Below are positions 25,238 to 33,343 of a stretch of DNA of 64,000 nt, piece by piece. The stretch is from JAEUJM01 sp041908445 (GTDB lineage: Bacteria; Actinomycetota; Acidimicrobiia; Acidimicrobiales; DATDAH01), in contig JAYRFK010000119.1 of assembly GCA_041908445.1 (NCBI GenBank), positions 124,001 through 188,000 on the forward strand, written 5' to 3'. The notes under the pieces were generated by a model that was given only the letters and a program-made list of their open reading frames with translations, had not been told where the DNA came from and ran no database searches. Each line of letters begins with the position of its first letter. Positions within the stretch are counted from its first letter, which is position 1. A program made the position numbers and the translations under genes.

Positions 25238-25820
25238 GAGGGCCGTGGAGGGGCGACGAACGAAGCGAAATGCGGGTCCATTCGACCGAGCTGGCTTGAT
25301 CTTCGTCGCGGTGTTCGTGCCCGTCCTCATCCTGTGGGCGGCCGTGGTGGCGCCAGCCCTCGAGGACCGGGCGCCGTGGGCCGCGTCTCCCTGGCCGGTG
25401 CTGGTCATCACGGTGCCGTTGGTGGTGCTCTACTCCTCTCGCCGCCGCCGCCGCGAGTGGGCGGAAGCCGGGGTCGACACGCATCCGTCGAGGGTGGCCG
25501 CCGGCCGTGCGCTCGGAACCGGCGAATTGCCGGACGATCCCGCCGCTGATCCGGAGATCCGAGCACTCGTACAGCAGACTCGCGCCCGATACGGGGCGTT
25601 CAACCGAACGGCCTGGCTGTACCTGCTGGTGCCGGCGGGCTTCCAGTTGCTCCTCGGCATCGCATCCGGTGATGTCGCCCGCATCGGGATCAGCCTTGCG
25701 TTCATCGCCCTGACGCCGGTGCTCTGGTGGTCCTCACAGCGGACCGCCGCCAGGTGGGACCACCTCGACGCCGCCCTCGACGCCCGAGCGTCCGCGTCGC
25801 CGTCCGAGGCGGCCGGCTGA
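25236..25820 (+). CDS. membrane protein, function unknown
   Basis: A 194-residue protein with two pairs of predicted helices (about 17-40, 45-62 and near 120-160) separated by a charged loop. No family recognised. Start is uncertain: ATG 25236 has AAGGGG 10 nt upstream; ATG 25227 is too close to it; GTG 25245 follows AAGAAT by 7 nt and could be leaderless. It diverges from the HNH gene, and its first codons overlap that gene's leader. A GTG directly after its stop opens a tiny frame. Confidence 0.55.
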   Translation: MRAVEGRRTKRNAGPFDRAGLIFVAVFVPVLILWAAVVAPALEDRAPWAASPWPVLVITVPLVVLYSSRRRRREWAEAGVDTHPSRVAAGRALGTGELPDDPAADPEIRALVQQTRARYGAFNRTAWLYLLVPAGFQLLLGIASGDVARIGISLAFIALTPVLWWSSQRTAARWDHLDAALDARASASPSEAAG

Positions 25821-25940
25821 GTGTCCCGGACCGGGCTCCTCGTCGCCGGCGGCGCGATCGTCGCCGCCCTCGCGATCACCGTCCTCGACGCCTCCCTCGA
25901 CGCTCGAGCAGCTGGCGCTCGACAGGAATCGACCAAGTGA
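25821..25940 (+). CDS. possible 39-residue membrane peptide
   Basis: GTG follows the upstream stop without a gap (TGA-GTG). The frame encodes VSRTGLLVAGGAIVAALAIT, one hydrophobic helix, then a short polar tail ending STK. Tight coupling and the helix favour a real gene, but at 40 codons chance cannot be excluded. Confidence 0.3.
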   Translation: MSRTGLLVAGGAIVAALAITVLDASLDARAAGARQESTK

Positions 25941-25978
25941 CGCACGCGCCGCTTCGGACCAGCTCGCGCTCGGAATCG

Positions 25979-26017
25979 ATGACGGATCGACGGCGCATGG
26001 CGATGTCGATCCGTCAT
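25979..26017. terminator. 13-bp inverted repeat between convergent genes
   Basis: ATGACGGATCGAC and GTCGATCCGTCAT flank a 13-nt loop; the stem extends to 16 bp with one G-U. It lies between the membrane gene (plus) and the phosphotransferase gene (minus). A related direct repeat, CTCGCGCTCGG followed by a TGACGGA, occurs at both sides. No U tract is present. Confidence 0.45.
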
Positions 26018-26063
26018 TGACATCTCGCGCTCGGCACGCTGACGGACAGGTGCCCGCCCACCT

Positions 26064-27659
26064 TCAGTCGACGCGCTCGAGGGGGTCGGTGCGGGCGACG
26101 AGGTGGGTCTCGGTGGTGACGGCGGCGGCGACCTCGTCGATCAGGGCTTGGGTGCCGGCGACGTAGTTGCACCAGAAGTCGACGTCGGTGCAGACGATCC
26201 ACGCTCGATCGGCGGGCCACCAGAGGTCGGGCTGACGCCAGTGCGGGAAGCGGTCGTTGGGCTGGACGAGGTCGGCGAGCGCCGACAGGGGCCCCTCCAG
26301 CAGGAAATACTCCCGGTGGCGGTGGCCGGAGGCGAAGCGCAGGAGGTGGTCGAGCCCACGGCAGTCGTAGCCGTGCCCCTCCCAGACTGCGAAGTAGACG
26401 CGGTCGGGCGTCGTCGTGTGGCGAGCTGCGACCTCGGCGATCGCCATCGTGTGGGCCTTCTCGAGCTCCCACCAGTCGTCCTGGTCGCCGGGCACGTCGT
26501 CGACGAAGAGCACCCGCTCGAAGCCTGCGGGGACGAACTGCCCCACCCCGTACTCCTCGGCCGTCCCCCGCCCGGCCTGACCCTTGCGGACCCACGACGC
26601 CTCGACCACGTCGCGCGCGGGCCGGACGGTGGCGCCGAAGGACGGCGTCCCCTCGCGAGTGCGCGGCGGCCGTCCCAGCTGGTGGGCCTCGTACGGGTCG
26701 AGGTCGAAGCGGTCGGGGCGGGTGAGCGGCGGCGCCGCCGGGCCGAGGGCCTCCCGCTCGTGGTCGGCGAGCACCTCGGTGATCACGCGGCGGGACGACG
26801 CGCAGATGGCCGGATACGTCTCCCGGTAGTACGGCAGCGCCACGACGGCGACGGAGAGGGCCCAGGCGCGGCCGCGCCGCCACCGCGCCTCGTCGGCCTC
26901 GCTGGCCTCCCGGAAGGCGTGGCGGGTCCAGCCGCTGAACAAATTCCACGCCGGCAGGAGGCCGACGGCCGGGTCGCCCACGGCGACGCCACCCCAGTCG
27001 AGGACCCCCCGGAGATGTCCGTTCCCCCAGAGCAGGTTCCCCGGGGTCAGGTCCCCGTGGACCCACACCGGGTCGCCGGCGTGGGCGGCCACGAAGGCGT
27101 CCGCCTCCCACGCCGCCAGCAATGCGTCGGCGTCGAGCTCGTCGGCGAGCTCGCTGATGCAGGTGCGGACCTGCTCGTCGCGCCAGCGGATCGGTATCCC
27201 ACGCTGGGGACCACCCGGCGATCCGGCCACCGGCCCGCCGCTGGGATCGATCGCAGCGAGCGCCCGGTTGAAGCCGGCGAGCTGGATGGCGAGGCGCTCG
27301 GCGCCCCACCAGTCGACCGGGGGCGGGTGCTCGCCCCAGATCCAGCGCAGGATCGTCCAGGGCCAGGGGTAGCCCTCGCCGGGCTCCCCCGTCGCCACCA
27401 CCCCGGGGATCTCTACCGGGACCTGCGGGCCGAGGAACGGCAGCCACCGCTGTTCGGCGGCGACGGCCTTCACCGCCCAGCCGATGCGGGGCAGGCGCAC
27501 GACCAGCTCGTCGCCGAGCCGGTACATGGCGTGGTCGGTGCCCCACTCCCCTGCGACGCTCAGGGGCAGATCGGCCCACTGCGGGTGCTGCTCGGCGAGG
27601 AGGCGCCGGACCAGCGCCGGCGGCACGTCCACCTCGTCGGCGTGCATCCGGCCGGCCAC
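26064..27659 (-). CDS. aminoglycoside phosphotransferase-like kinase fused to an uncharacterised C-terminal domain
   Basis: A 531-residue two-part protein. Residues about 15-300 are an APH-type kinase: VRLPRIGWAVKAVAAEQRWL, the Brenner motif WVHGDLTPGNLLWGNGHL, and LDWGGVAVGDPAVGLLPAWN with the metal-binding Asp. Residues about 370-531 are a separate acidic, Trp-rich domain (WELEKAHTMAIAEVA, WPADRAWIVCTDVDFWCNYV) that I recognise from stand-alone actinobacterial proteins of unknown function. The frame is continuous through the linker. The kinase substrate (drug, sugar or other) cannot be told. GTG 27659 is chosen, 7 nt after TAGCGT; ATG 27647 is 4 codons shorter. Confidence 0.78.
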   Translation of the reverse strand: MAGRMHADEVDVPPALVRRLLAEQHPQWADLPLSVAGEWGTDHAMYRLGDELVVRLPRIGWAVKAVAAEQRWLPFLGPQVPVEIPGVVATGEPGEGYPWPWTILRWIWGEHPPPVDWWGAERLAIQLAGFNRALAAIDPSGGPVAGSPGGPQRGIPIRWRDEQVRTCISELADELDADALLAAWEADAFVAAHAGDPVWVHGDLTPGNLLWGNGHLRGVLDWGGVAVGDPAVGLLPAWNLFSGWTRHAFREASEADEARWRRGRAWALSVAVVALPYYRETYPAICASSRRVITEVLADHEREALGPAAPPLTRPDRFDLDPYEAHQLGRPPRTREGTPSFGATVRPARDVVEASWVRKGQAGRGTAEEYGVGQFVPAGFERVLFVDDVPGDQDDWWELEKAHTMAIAEVAARHTTTPDRVYFAVWEGHGYDCRGLDHLLRFASGHRHREYFLLEGPLSALADLVQPNDRFPHWRQPDLWWPADRAWIVCTDVDFWCNYVAGTQALIDEVAAAVTTETHLVARTDPLERVD

Positions 27660-27666
27660 GCCGCCG

Positions 27667-27672
27667 ACGCTA
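27667..27672 (-). promoter_or_regulatory. -10 element (TAGCGT) for the kinase fusion gene
   Basis: TAGCGT ends 7 nt before GTG 27659 and decides that start over the ATG 12 nt further in. Confidence 0.5.
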
Positions 27673-27801
27673 GGGCGGCGACCGTCGACACATCTGGGGG
27701 ATTTCGCCGGCCACTCGAGCGCTCGGGACCGACGCACCGGTCGGCACACCCTGGTACGGCCGCCGCCGACGCACCGGCCACGATCGACGCCCCGTGGGGA
27801 T

Positions 27802-28533
27802 CTACGCCGGCTGGCTCCGGCGGTCGGGCCGAGGCACCGGCGGGTACACCCGGGGCGGCGCGAGGACCTTGGGCGGGCGAGCGGCGGTGGCGACGAGGCC
27901 CGCCACCAGGACGAGCACCCAGCCGAAGGTGATGACGAACAGCCCGACGCCAGGGTCGGTCACCTCGGCCACGAACGCGCCGGTGGTCCCCTCCTCGAGC
28001 GACCCGGAGATGTCGGCGAAGCGCACCGTCACCCAGAAGAAGCCGATGAGGGCCGACACGATCAGCAGCACCTTCACGACGATCCGGGCCCGGCCGAGCA
28101 GCGCCAGGACGGCCATCACCACCGGCACGACGCACACGACGAGGTGGATGGGGCCGTCGTTCAGGTCGGCACCCCAGCCGTTGGTCGACGCACTGAGGCC
28201 GGGGACGTCGATCTCCACGATCGGCAGGAAGGTGCCCACGACGACGAGCACGACGCCGACGAGGGCGAGCACCCCGGCGGCCACGTTGCGACCGGGCACG
28301 CGGGGTCGGCCCGCAGTGGCCGGTGGCGCCGGACCCCACGGCGCCGCCGACGCCGGACCGGGGGGCGCCTCCGCTGGTCGTGAGGGTGGTGGTGGCATCG
28401 GGGGTGGCGACACAGGAGCCGGCCCGGGCCCGCCCGCCGCAGGTGTCGACGGCGCCTGGGCGGCGCCGCACTCACCGCAGAACGCCTCCCCGCCGCCGAG
28501 GGCCGCCCCGCAGCTCGCGCACCAGGTCGGCAT
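27802..28533 (-). CDS. zinc-ribbon membrane protein, function unknown
   Basis: A 243-residue protein. It opens MPTWCASCGAALGGGEAFCG, a CxxC-x(11)-CxxC zinc ribbon (residues 5-23), then a long Pro/Ala linker (about 30-85) and four predicted membrane helices (about 88-225), ending in a Pro/Arg-rich tail. This layout is common in actinobacterial proteins of unknown role. ATG 28533 lies 7 nt after TACGCT. Confidence 0.7.
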   Translation of the reverse strand: MPTWCASCGAALGGGEAFCGECGAAQAPSTPAAGGPGPAPVSPPPMPPPPSRPAEAPPGPASAAPWGPAPPATAGRPRVPGRNVAAGVLALVGVVLVVVGTFLPIVEIDVPGLSASTNGWGADLNDGPIHLVVCVVPVVMAVLALLGRARIVVKVLLIVSALIGFFWVTVRFADISGSLEEGTTGAFVAEVTDPGVGLFVITFGWVLVLVAGLVATAARPPKVLAPPRVYPPVPRPDRRSQPA

Positions 28534-28540
28534 GCGCTGG

Positions 28541-28546
28541 AGCGTA
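28541..28546 (-). promoter_or_regulatory. -10 element (TACGCT) for the zinc-ribbon gene
   Basis: TACGCT ends 7 nt before the ATG at 28533, in the 36-nt gap behind the sugar-phosphate transferase gene. Confidence 0.55.
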
Positions 28547-28569
28547 CCCACGGCCCGCCGGACCTCGGG

Positions 28570-30159
28570 CTAGTAGGCGCCCTTGCCGTGGAGGACGGCG
28601 GTTGCCGTCTTCAACACGATCACCAGGTCCATGGAGAGCGACCAGTTGTCCACGTAGTAGAGGTCGAGGCGGACGGACTCGGCCCACGGGAGGTCGGCAC
28701 GGCCCGAGACCTGCCACAGGCCGGTGATGCCGGGCTTGACGAGGAGGCGGCGGCGCACGTCCTCGGGGTACTTCGCCACCTCCGACGGGAGCGGCGGGCG
28801 GGGTCCGACGAGCGACATCTTCCCGGACAGCACGTGCACGAGCTGGGGCAGCTCGTCGAGCGAGAACCGCCGCAGCCACTTCCCCACCGTCGTGCGCCGC
28901 GGGTCGTCGCGGATCTTGAACAGCAGCCCGTCGTGCTCGTTCAGCGTGACGAGCGTGTCGAGGTCCTGCTCGGCCCGCTCGGTCATCGTGCGGAACTTCC
29001 ACATGGTGAAGGGCTTGCCGTCCCGCCCGATCCGGGTCTGGCGGAAGATCGCCGGCCCCCGGCTGGTGAGGCGCACGAGCAGGCCGATCACCACGAAGAC
29101 CGGCAGCAGCAGCACGACCAGGACGAGCCCCGTCGCCCGGTCGACCATCGACTTCACCAGGCGGGCGCCGCCGGTCAGCCGCGGCGGTTCGACCAGCAGC
29201 AGCGGCAGGCCCGCCACCGGCTGCACGCTCACCCGCGGCCCGGCCACGTCGGTGATGGTCGGGACGACGATGAGGTCGACGCCGGTGCCCTCGAGGTCCC
29301 ACGCCAGCGTGCGCAGGGCCCCCGTGGGCAGCGCCTCCGTGCCGGCGATGGCGAGGATCTCGGCCCGCTCGTCCCGGACGGCGCTGATCGGGTCGGCGGC
29401 GGGCAGCACCGGCATGCCGAGCTCGTCCACGACGTCGGCGGGCGCGTCGCCCACGACGCAGGCGCTGACCACCTGGTACCCCTGGTCGACCGCGCCCCGG
29501 AAGTGGCGGACCGCCTCGAGCACCGCCTCGGGCCGGCCCAGCACCACCACCCGCCGCATCTGCAGGCCCTGGGCCCGCTGGCGGGCCAGCCAGTTCCGGG
29601 CCAGGTAGCGGCCGAAGAGGGTCCAGCCCGCCACCAGCGGCGCCAACCCCATCACGAAGCCTCGGGCGACCTGGGCCCGGGTGAGGAAGACTATCAGCAC
29701 CGCCACGGCCAGCGCGCCCACCGCGGCCCGGATGATGCGCCGGTACTCCTCGGTGCCGGACCCGAGGATCGCGTGCTGGTAGGCCCCGCTCACGGCCAGG
29801 ATCGCCAGCCAGGAGGCGACCACCACCACCGCCACCAGGAGGTAGGGCACGTGTCGGCCGTCGACGGTGAGCGAGGCCCCGAACAGCACCTCGCGCAGGA
29901 CCTGGGCGAGCATGGCCCCGGCCAGCGCCGACAGCGCGTCGACCACGACCACGACCCGCCGGTAGCGCTCGACGGCGTGGTGCACCGGCTGCGCCAGCAG
30001 CACCTCGGACGCCGCCGGTGGCGCTGCCGCAGCCGCCGCCGCGGCGATGTCGTCGGCGAGGTGCTCGTCGTCGGGGCGCTCGTCCGCGCCCGAGGCGCCC
30101 ATCAGCGCCGCCGGCTCGGGCGCCTCGTCGGGCTCACCGGCCGAGCCCGCCTCAGCCAT
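28570..30159 (-). CDS. polyprenyl-phosphate sugar phosphotransferase (WbaP/WcaJ type)
   Basis: This enzyme starts a surface glycan by placing a sugar-1-phosphate on undecaprenyl phosphate. The 529-residue protein has a low-complexity N-terminus (Ala/Glu/Asp), four membrane helices (about 70-200), a Rossmann-like CoA-binding region, a further helix (about 345-370), and the bacterial sugar transferase domain: FRQTRIGRDGKPFTMWKFRT, FSLDELPQLVHVLSGKMSLV, GPRPPLPSEV and KPGITGLWQVSGR. The ATG at 30159 overlaps the methyltransferase stop by 8 nt (ATGGCTGA). The attached sugar is not predictable. Confidence 0.92.
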   Translation of the reverse strand: MAEAGSAGEPDEAPEPAALMGASGADERPDDEHLADDIAAAAAAAAPPAASEVLLAQPVHHAVERYRRVVVVVDALSALAGAMLAQVLREVLFGASLTVDGRHVPYLLVAVVVVASWLAILAVSGAYQHAILGSGTEEYRRIIRAAVGALAVAVLIVFLTRAQVARGFVMGLAPLVAGWTLFGRYLARNWLARQRAQGLQMRRVVVLGRPEAVLEAVRHFRGAVDQGYQVVSACVVGDAPADVVDELGMPVLPAADPISAVRDERAEILAIAGTEALPTGALRTLAWDLEGTGVDLIVVPTITDVAGPRVSVQPVAGLPLLLVEPPRLTGGARLVKSMVDRATGLVLVVLLLPVFVVIGLLVRLTSRGPAIFRQTRIGRDGKPFTMWKFRTMTERAEQDLDTLVTLNEHDGLLFKIRDDPRRTTVGKWLRRFSLDELPQLVHVLSGKMSLVGPRPPLPSEVAKYPEDVRRRLLVKPGITGLWQVSGRADLPWAESVRLDLYYVDNWSLSMDLVIVLKTATAVLHGKGAY

Positions 30160-31054
30160 CGGCCGACCGCCCACCGTCATGGTCATCGAAGCCACCCGTC
30201 GGATCGGTTGGGCCGCCTCCGCTGGCCTCGGCGGTGCTCGCGCCGGAGCCCTCCGCCCGACCGGTACGGCTACCGCCACCCGCGTCGTCGCCGTCCCCGC
30301 CGCCGCGCTTGCGCACGAAGATCATCAGCATCGAGGCCATCGAGCCCGGCAGCACCGTGAGCACGCCGCGCTGCAACCGCTGCGCCGCCCGGGACGAGCC
30401 GGCGTAGAGCGGCTCGCTCTCGTGGCGGTAGGAGAAGTCGTCGAAGCGGTCGGCCGGGAAGTGGCGCCGCACGTCGTGGAGCGTGTTGCACCGGTACCGG
30501 GTGGGGAAGACGTCCTCGGCCTTGCGGTCGGGTTGGAGGCGCCGCAGGAACCGGGTGTGGAACGAGTTCGGCACCAGCCGCGCGCCGACGCCGATGTAGC
30601 CCCACTTGTTGGGCGTGCGGGCGCAGATCCAGCCTCCCGGCCGCAGCACCCGCTCGAGCTCGCGCGCGGTGTGGGCGGGGTCGTCGAGGTGCTCGAAGGT
30701 GAAGTCCGACACCACCAGGTCGACCGAGGCGTCGTCGAGGGGCAGCACCGCCGACACCCCGTCGAGCACGTGGGCCTCGTCGAGCACCGGGTTCTCCTTC
30801 ACGACCGGGTCGATGTCGGCGCCGATCACCCGGGCCACGTGGCCCTGGTGGACCTGCAGCCCCCGGCGGTAGTCGACCGGGTCCTCCTGGGGGCCGACGC
30901 CGCGGCCGGCGCCGAAGTCGAGCACGACCATGTCGGGCCGCAGCAGCGACCGGACCCGCCCGTAGAACTGGACCGTCCCGTCGACGCGGCTGAACCCACC
31001 CGCCCCGACCTCGGGGTAGAGCCCCCCGAACGGCACCGCTCCCCCGTCGGCCAT
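30152..31054 (-). CDS. class I SAM-dependent methyltransferase
   Basis: A 300-residue methyltransferase. SAM motif I is VVLDFGAGRGVGPQ near residue 44; LPLDDASVDLVVSDFTFEHL and ELERVLRPGGWICARTPNKW are motifs II-III of the Methyltransf_11 type. The C-terminal 60 residues are Gly/Ser/Asp-rich and look disordered. It probably methylates a glycan or its lipid carrier, given its coupling to the sugar-phosphate transferase. ATG 31054 lies 8 nt after TAGTCT. It diverges from the glycosyltransferase, with 28 nt between. Confidence 0.82.
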   Translation of the reverse strand: MADGGAVPFGGLYPEVGAGGFSRVDGTVQFYGRVRSLLRPDMVVLDFGAGRGVGPQEDPVDYRRGLQVHQGHVARVIGADIDPVVKENPVLDEAHVLDGVSAVLPLDDASVDLVVSDFTFEHLDDPAHTARELERVLRPGGWICARTPNKWGYIGVGARLVPNSFHTRFLRRLQPDRKAEDVFPTRYRCNTLHDVRRHFPADRFDDFSYRHESEPLYAGSSRAAQRLQRGVLTVLPGSMASMLMIFVRKRGGGDGDDAGGGSRTGRAEGSGASTAEASGGGPTDPTGGFDDHDGGRSADG

Positions 31055-31062
31055 CGACCGCG

Positions 31063-31068
31063 AGACTA
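31063..31068 (-). promoter_or_regulatory. -10 element (TAGTCT) for the methyltransferase gene
   Basis: TAGTCT lies 8 nt before ATG 31054. On the other strand TACGCT (31067-31072), overlapping it by two bases, lies 10 nt before the divergent glycosyltransferase ATG at 31083. Confidence 0.5.
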
Positions 31069-31082
31069 CGCTCCCGGCGCCC

Positions 31083-32279
31083 ATGCGGATCCTCCTCCAC
31101 GACTACTCGGGCCACCCGTTCCAGGTGCAGCTCAGCCGGGAGCTGGCCGCCCGGGGGCACCACGTCGACCACGTCCACTGCCCCTCCTACACCACGGGCA
31201 AGGGCTCGCTGGTGCGCCGCCCCGGCGACCCCGAGGGCTTCCGGGTGCTCGAGGTCGACCTCGGCGAGCCCTTCGACAAGTACCACTTCGGCCGCCGTCT
31301 CCGACAGGAGGTCCGCTACGGGAAGCTGTTCTCGGCCCTCGCCGACGAGCTCCGCCCCGAGATCCTCGTGTCGTGCAACGTGCCGCTGTTCGCCCAGGAG
31401 CAGATCCAGCGCTGGGCCCGCCGCACCCGCACGCCGTTCCTCTTCTGGCAGCAGGACGTGTACTCGTTCGCCATGCGCGACACCGTGAAGCGCAAGCTCC
31501 CCGGCGTCGGCCACCTCGCCGGCGGCTGGTTCGTGCACATGGAGAAGCGGATGCTGCGCCGCAGCGACGCGGTCGTCACCATCTCCCCCGACTTCCTCCC
31601 CATCCTCCGCGAGTGGGGCATCCCCGACGAGCGGGTGCACGTCGTCGAGAACTGGGCCCCGCTCGAGGACCTCCCCGAGCGCCCCCGCCACAACGACTGG
31701 TCGGCGGCCCACGGCCTCGACGACCGCCGGGTTCTGCTCTACTCCGGCACCCTCGGCCTCAAGCACAACCCCGACCTGCTGCGCCGCCTCGCCGTGGCCG
31801 TGCAGGACGAGCCCGACGTGGCCCTCGTCGTCGCGTCCGAGGGCATGGGCGCCGACTGGCTGGCCGAGCGGGTCGCCGAGGAGCGCCTCGAGCGGGTCGT
31901 GCAGCTCCCCTTCCAGCCCATCGACGTGTTCCCCGACGTGCTCGGCAGCGCCGACGTGCTGCTCGCCATCCTCGAGCCCGAGGCCGGCGTCTTCTCGGTG
32001 CCGTCGAAGGTGCTCAGCTACCACTGCGCGGGCCGGCCGATCCTCGCGTCGGTGCCGTCGGCCAACCTCGCGGCCCGCACCATCGCCGAGGCGGGCAGCG
32101 GCCTCACCGTCGAGCCCGACGACGCCGACGGCTTCGTGGCCGCGGCGCGGCGATTGCTCGACGACCCCGCGCTGCGGCACGATCTCGGGGCGAAGGCACG
32201 GGCCCACGCGGAGCGGGCGTTCGACGTGCACCGCATCGGCGACCGCTTCGACGCCATCTTCCGCGAGATCGCGCCATGA
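31083..32279 (+). CDS. glycosyltransferase family 4 (WbuB-like)
   Basis: A 398-residue retaining glycosyltransferase of GT-B fold. The N-lobe begins MRILLHDYSGHPFQVQLSREL, with HPFQ in place of the usual glycine-rich loop; the C-lobe has VLLYSGTLGLKHNPDLLRRL and EPEAGVFSVPSKVLSYHCAG, the EX7E-like donor site. The overall pattern resembles WbuB-type enzymes of O-antigen loci. Donor and acceptor are unknown. It starts the plus-strand part of the polysaccharide locus. A 70-nt gap before the epimerase gene holds only a 25-codon open frame that I do not accept. Confidence 0.85.
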   Translation: MRILLHDYSGHPFQVQLSRELAARGHHVDHVHCPSYTTGKGSLVRRPGDPEGFRVLEVDLGEPFDKYHFGRRLRQEVRYGKLFSALADELRPEILVSCNVPLFAQEQIQRWARRTRTPFLFWQQDVYSFAMRDTVKRKLPGVGHLAGGWFVHMEKRMLRRSDAVVTISPDFLPILREWGIPDERVHVVENWAPLEDLPERPRHNDWSAAHGLDDRRVLLYSGTLGLKHNPDLLRRLAVAVQDEPDVALVVASEGMGADWLAERVAEERLERVVQLPFQPIDVFPDVLGSADVLLAILEPEAGVFSVPSKVLSYHCAGRPILASVPSANLAARTIAEAGSGLTVEPDDADGFVAAARRLLDDPALRHDLGAKARAHAERAFDVHRIGDRFDAIFREIAP

Positions 32280-32349
32280 TCGACCGCAGCACCGACCGCA
32301 CCGTGAACGACCGCACCGGCCGGGGCCGGGCCAGGAGGGGCAGGGCATC

Positions 32350-33324
32350 GTGAGCCAGGACGGGCTGATCGTCGTCGCCGGAGGCGGGGGCTTCATCGGG
32401 GGCCACCTCGTGCGCGACCTCGTCGAACGGGGGCACACCAACGTGCGCGCCGTCGACGTGAAGCCGAAGGACGAGTGGTTCCAGCACGTCGAGGGCGTCG
32501 ACGAGCGCCAGCTCGACCTCATGGGCCTCGACGCCTGCCACGAGGCCCTCGACGGCGCGACGGTCGTGTACGACCTCGCCGCCGACATGGGCGGCATGGG
32601 TTTCATCGAGAACAACAAGGCCCTGTGCATGCTGTCCTCGCTGATCGGCACCCACCTGCTCCTCGCCGCCCGCGACGCCGGCGTCGAGCGCTTCTTCTTC
32701 GCCTCGTCGGCGTGCGTGTACGCCGCCGAGAAGCAGACCTCCGCCGAGGTCGAGGCCCTGCGCGAGGCCGACGCCTACCCGGCCATGCCCGAGGACGGCT
32801 ACGGCTGGGAGAAGCTCTTCACCGAGCGGATGTGCCACCACTTCTTCGAGGACTTCGGCCTCCAGACCCGGGTGGCCCGCTTCCACAACATCTACGGCCC
32901 CCACGGCTCCTACGACGGCGGCCGGGAGAAGGCGCCGGCGGCCATCTGCCGCAAGGTCGTGCAGGCCCAGCTCAGCGGCGATCACACCATCGAGATCTGG
33001 GGTGACGGCCAGCAGACCCGCAGCTTCACCTACATCGACGACTGCCTCCACGGCATCCACCTCGTCACCGACGGCGACTCGACCGACCCGGTGAACGTGG
33101 GCAGCAGCGAGCTCGTCACCATCAACCAGCTCGTCGACATCGTCGAGGGGATCGCCGGCGTCACCCTCGAGCGCAACTACAAGCTCGACGCCCCCCAGGG
33201 CGTGCGCGGTCGCAACAGCGACAACACCATGATCCTCGAGCGCTACGGCTGGCAGCCCTCGACCAGCCTGGCCGACGGCCTCGAGCGCACCTACCGGTGG
33301 ATCCACGACCAGATGAGCACGTGA
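32350..33324 (+). CDS. GDP-mannose 3,5-epimerase-like SDR enzyme
   Basis: A 324-residue extended short-chain dehydrogenase/reductase. NAD site VAGGGGFIGGHL (9-20), then YDLAADMGGMGFIENN (74-89), FASSACVY with Ser119/Ser120 (118-124), YGWEK with Tyr151 and Lys155, and RFHNIYGPHGSYDGGREKAP with REKAPAA, IWGDGQQTRSFTYIDDC. These are the specific signatures of plant GDP-mannose 3,5-epimerase, not generic UDP-glucose epimerases. It would make GDP-L-galactose or a related sugar for the glycan. GTG 32350. Related 3-epimerases or 6-deoxy enzymes remain possible. Confidence 0.85.
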   Translation: MSQDGLIVVAGGGGFIGGHLVRDLVERGHTNVRAVDVKPKDEWFQHVEGVDERQLDLMGLDACHEALDGATVVYDLAADMGGMGFIENNKALCMLSSLIGTHLLLAARDAGVERFFFASSACVYAAEKQTSAEVEALREADAYPAMPEDGYGWEKLFTERMCHHFFEDFGLQTRVARFHNIYGPHGSYDGGREKAPAAICRKVVQAQLSGDHTIEIWGDGQQTRSFTYIDDCLHGIHLVTDGDSTDPVNVGSSELVTINQLVDIVEGIAGVTLERNYKLDAPQGVRGRNSDNTMILERYGWQPSTSLADGLERTYRWIHDQMST

Positions 33325-33343
33325 GTCGCCGCGGGCCGGGCCG

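Noticed and set aside
32276..32353. A 25-codon frame between the glycosyltransferase and epimerase genes
   Set aside because: ATGA overlap is attractive, but the peptide is only Arg, Asp, Thr and Gly from a GACCGC-type repeat and shows no fold or conservation clue.
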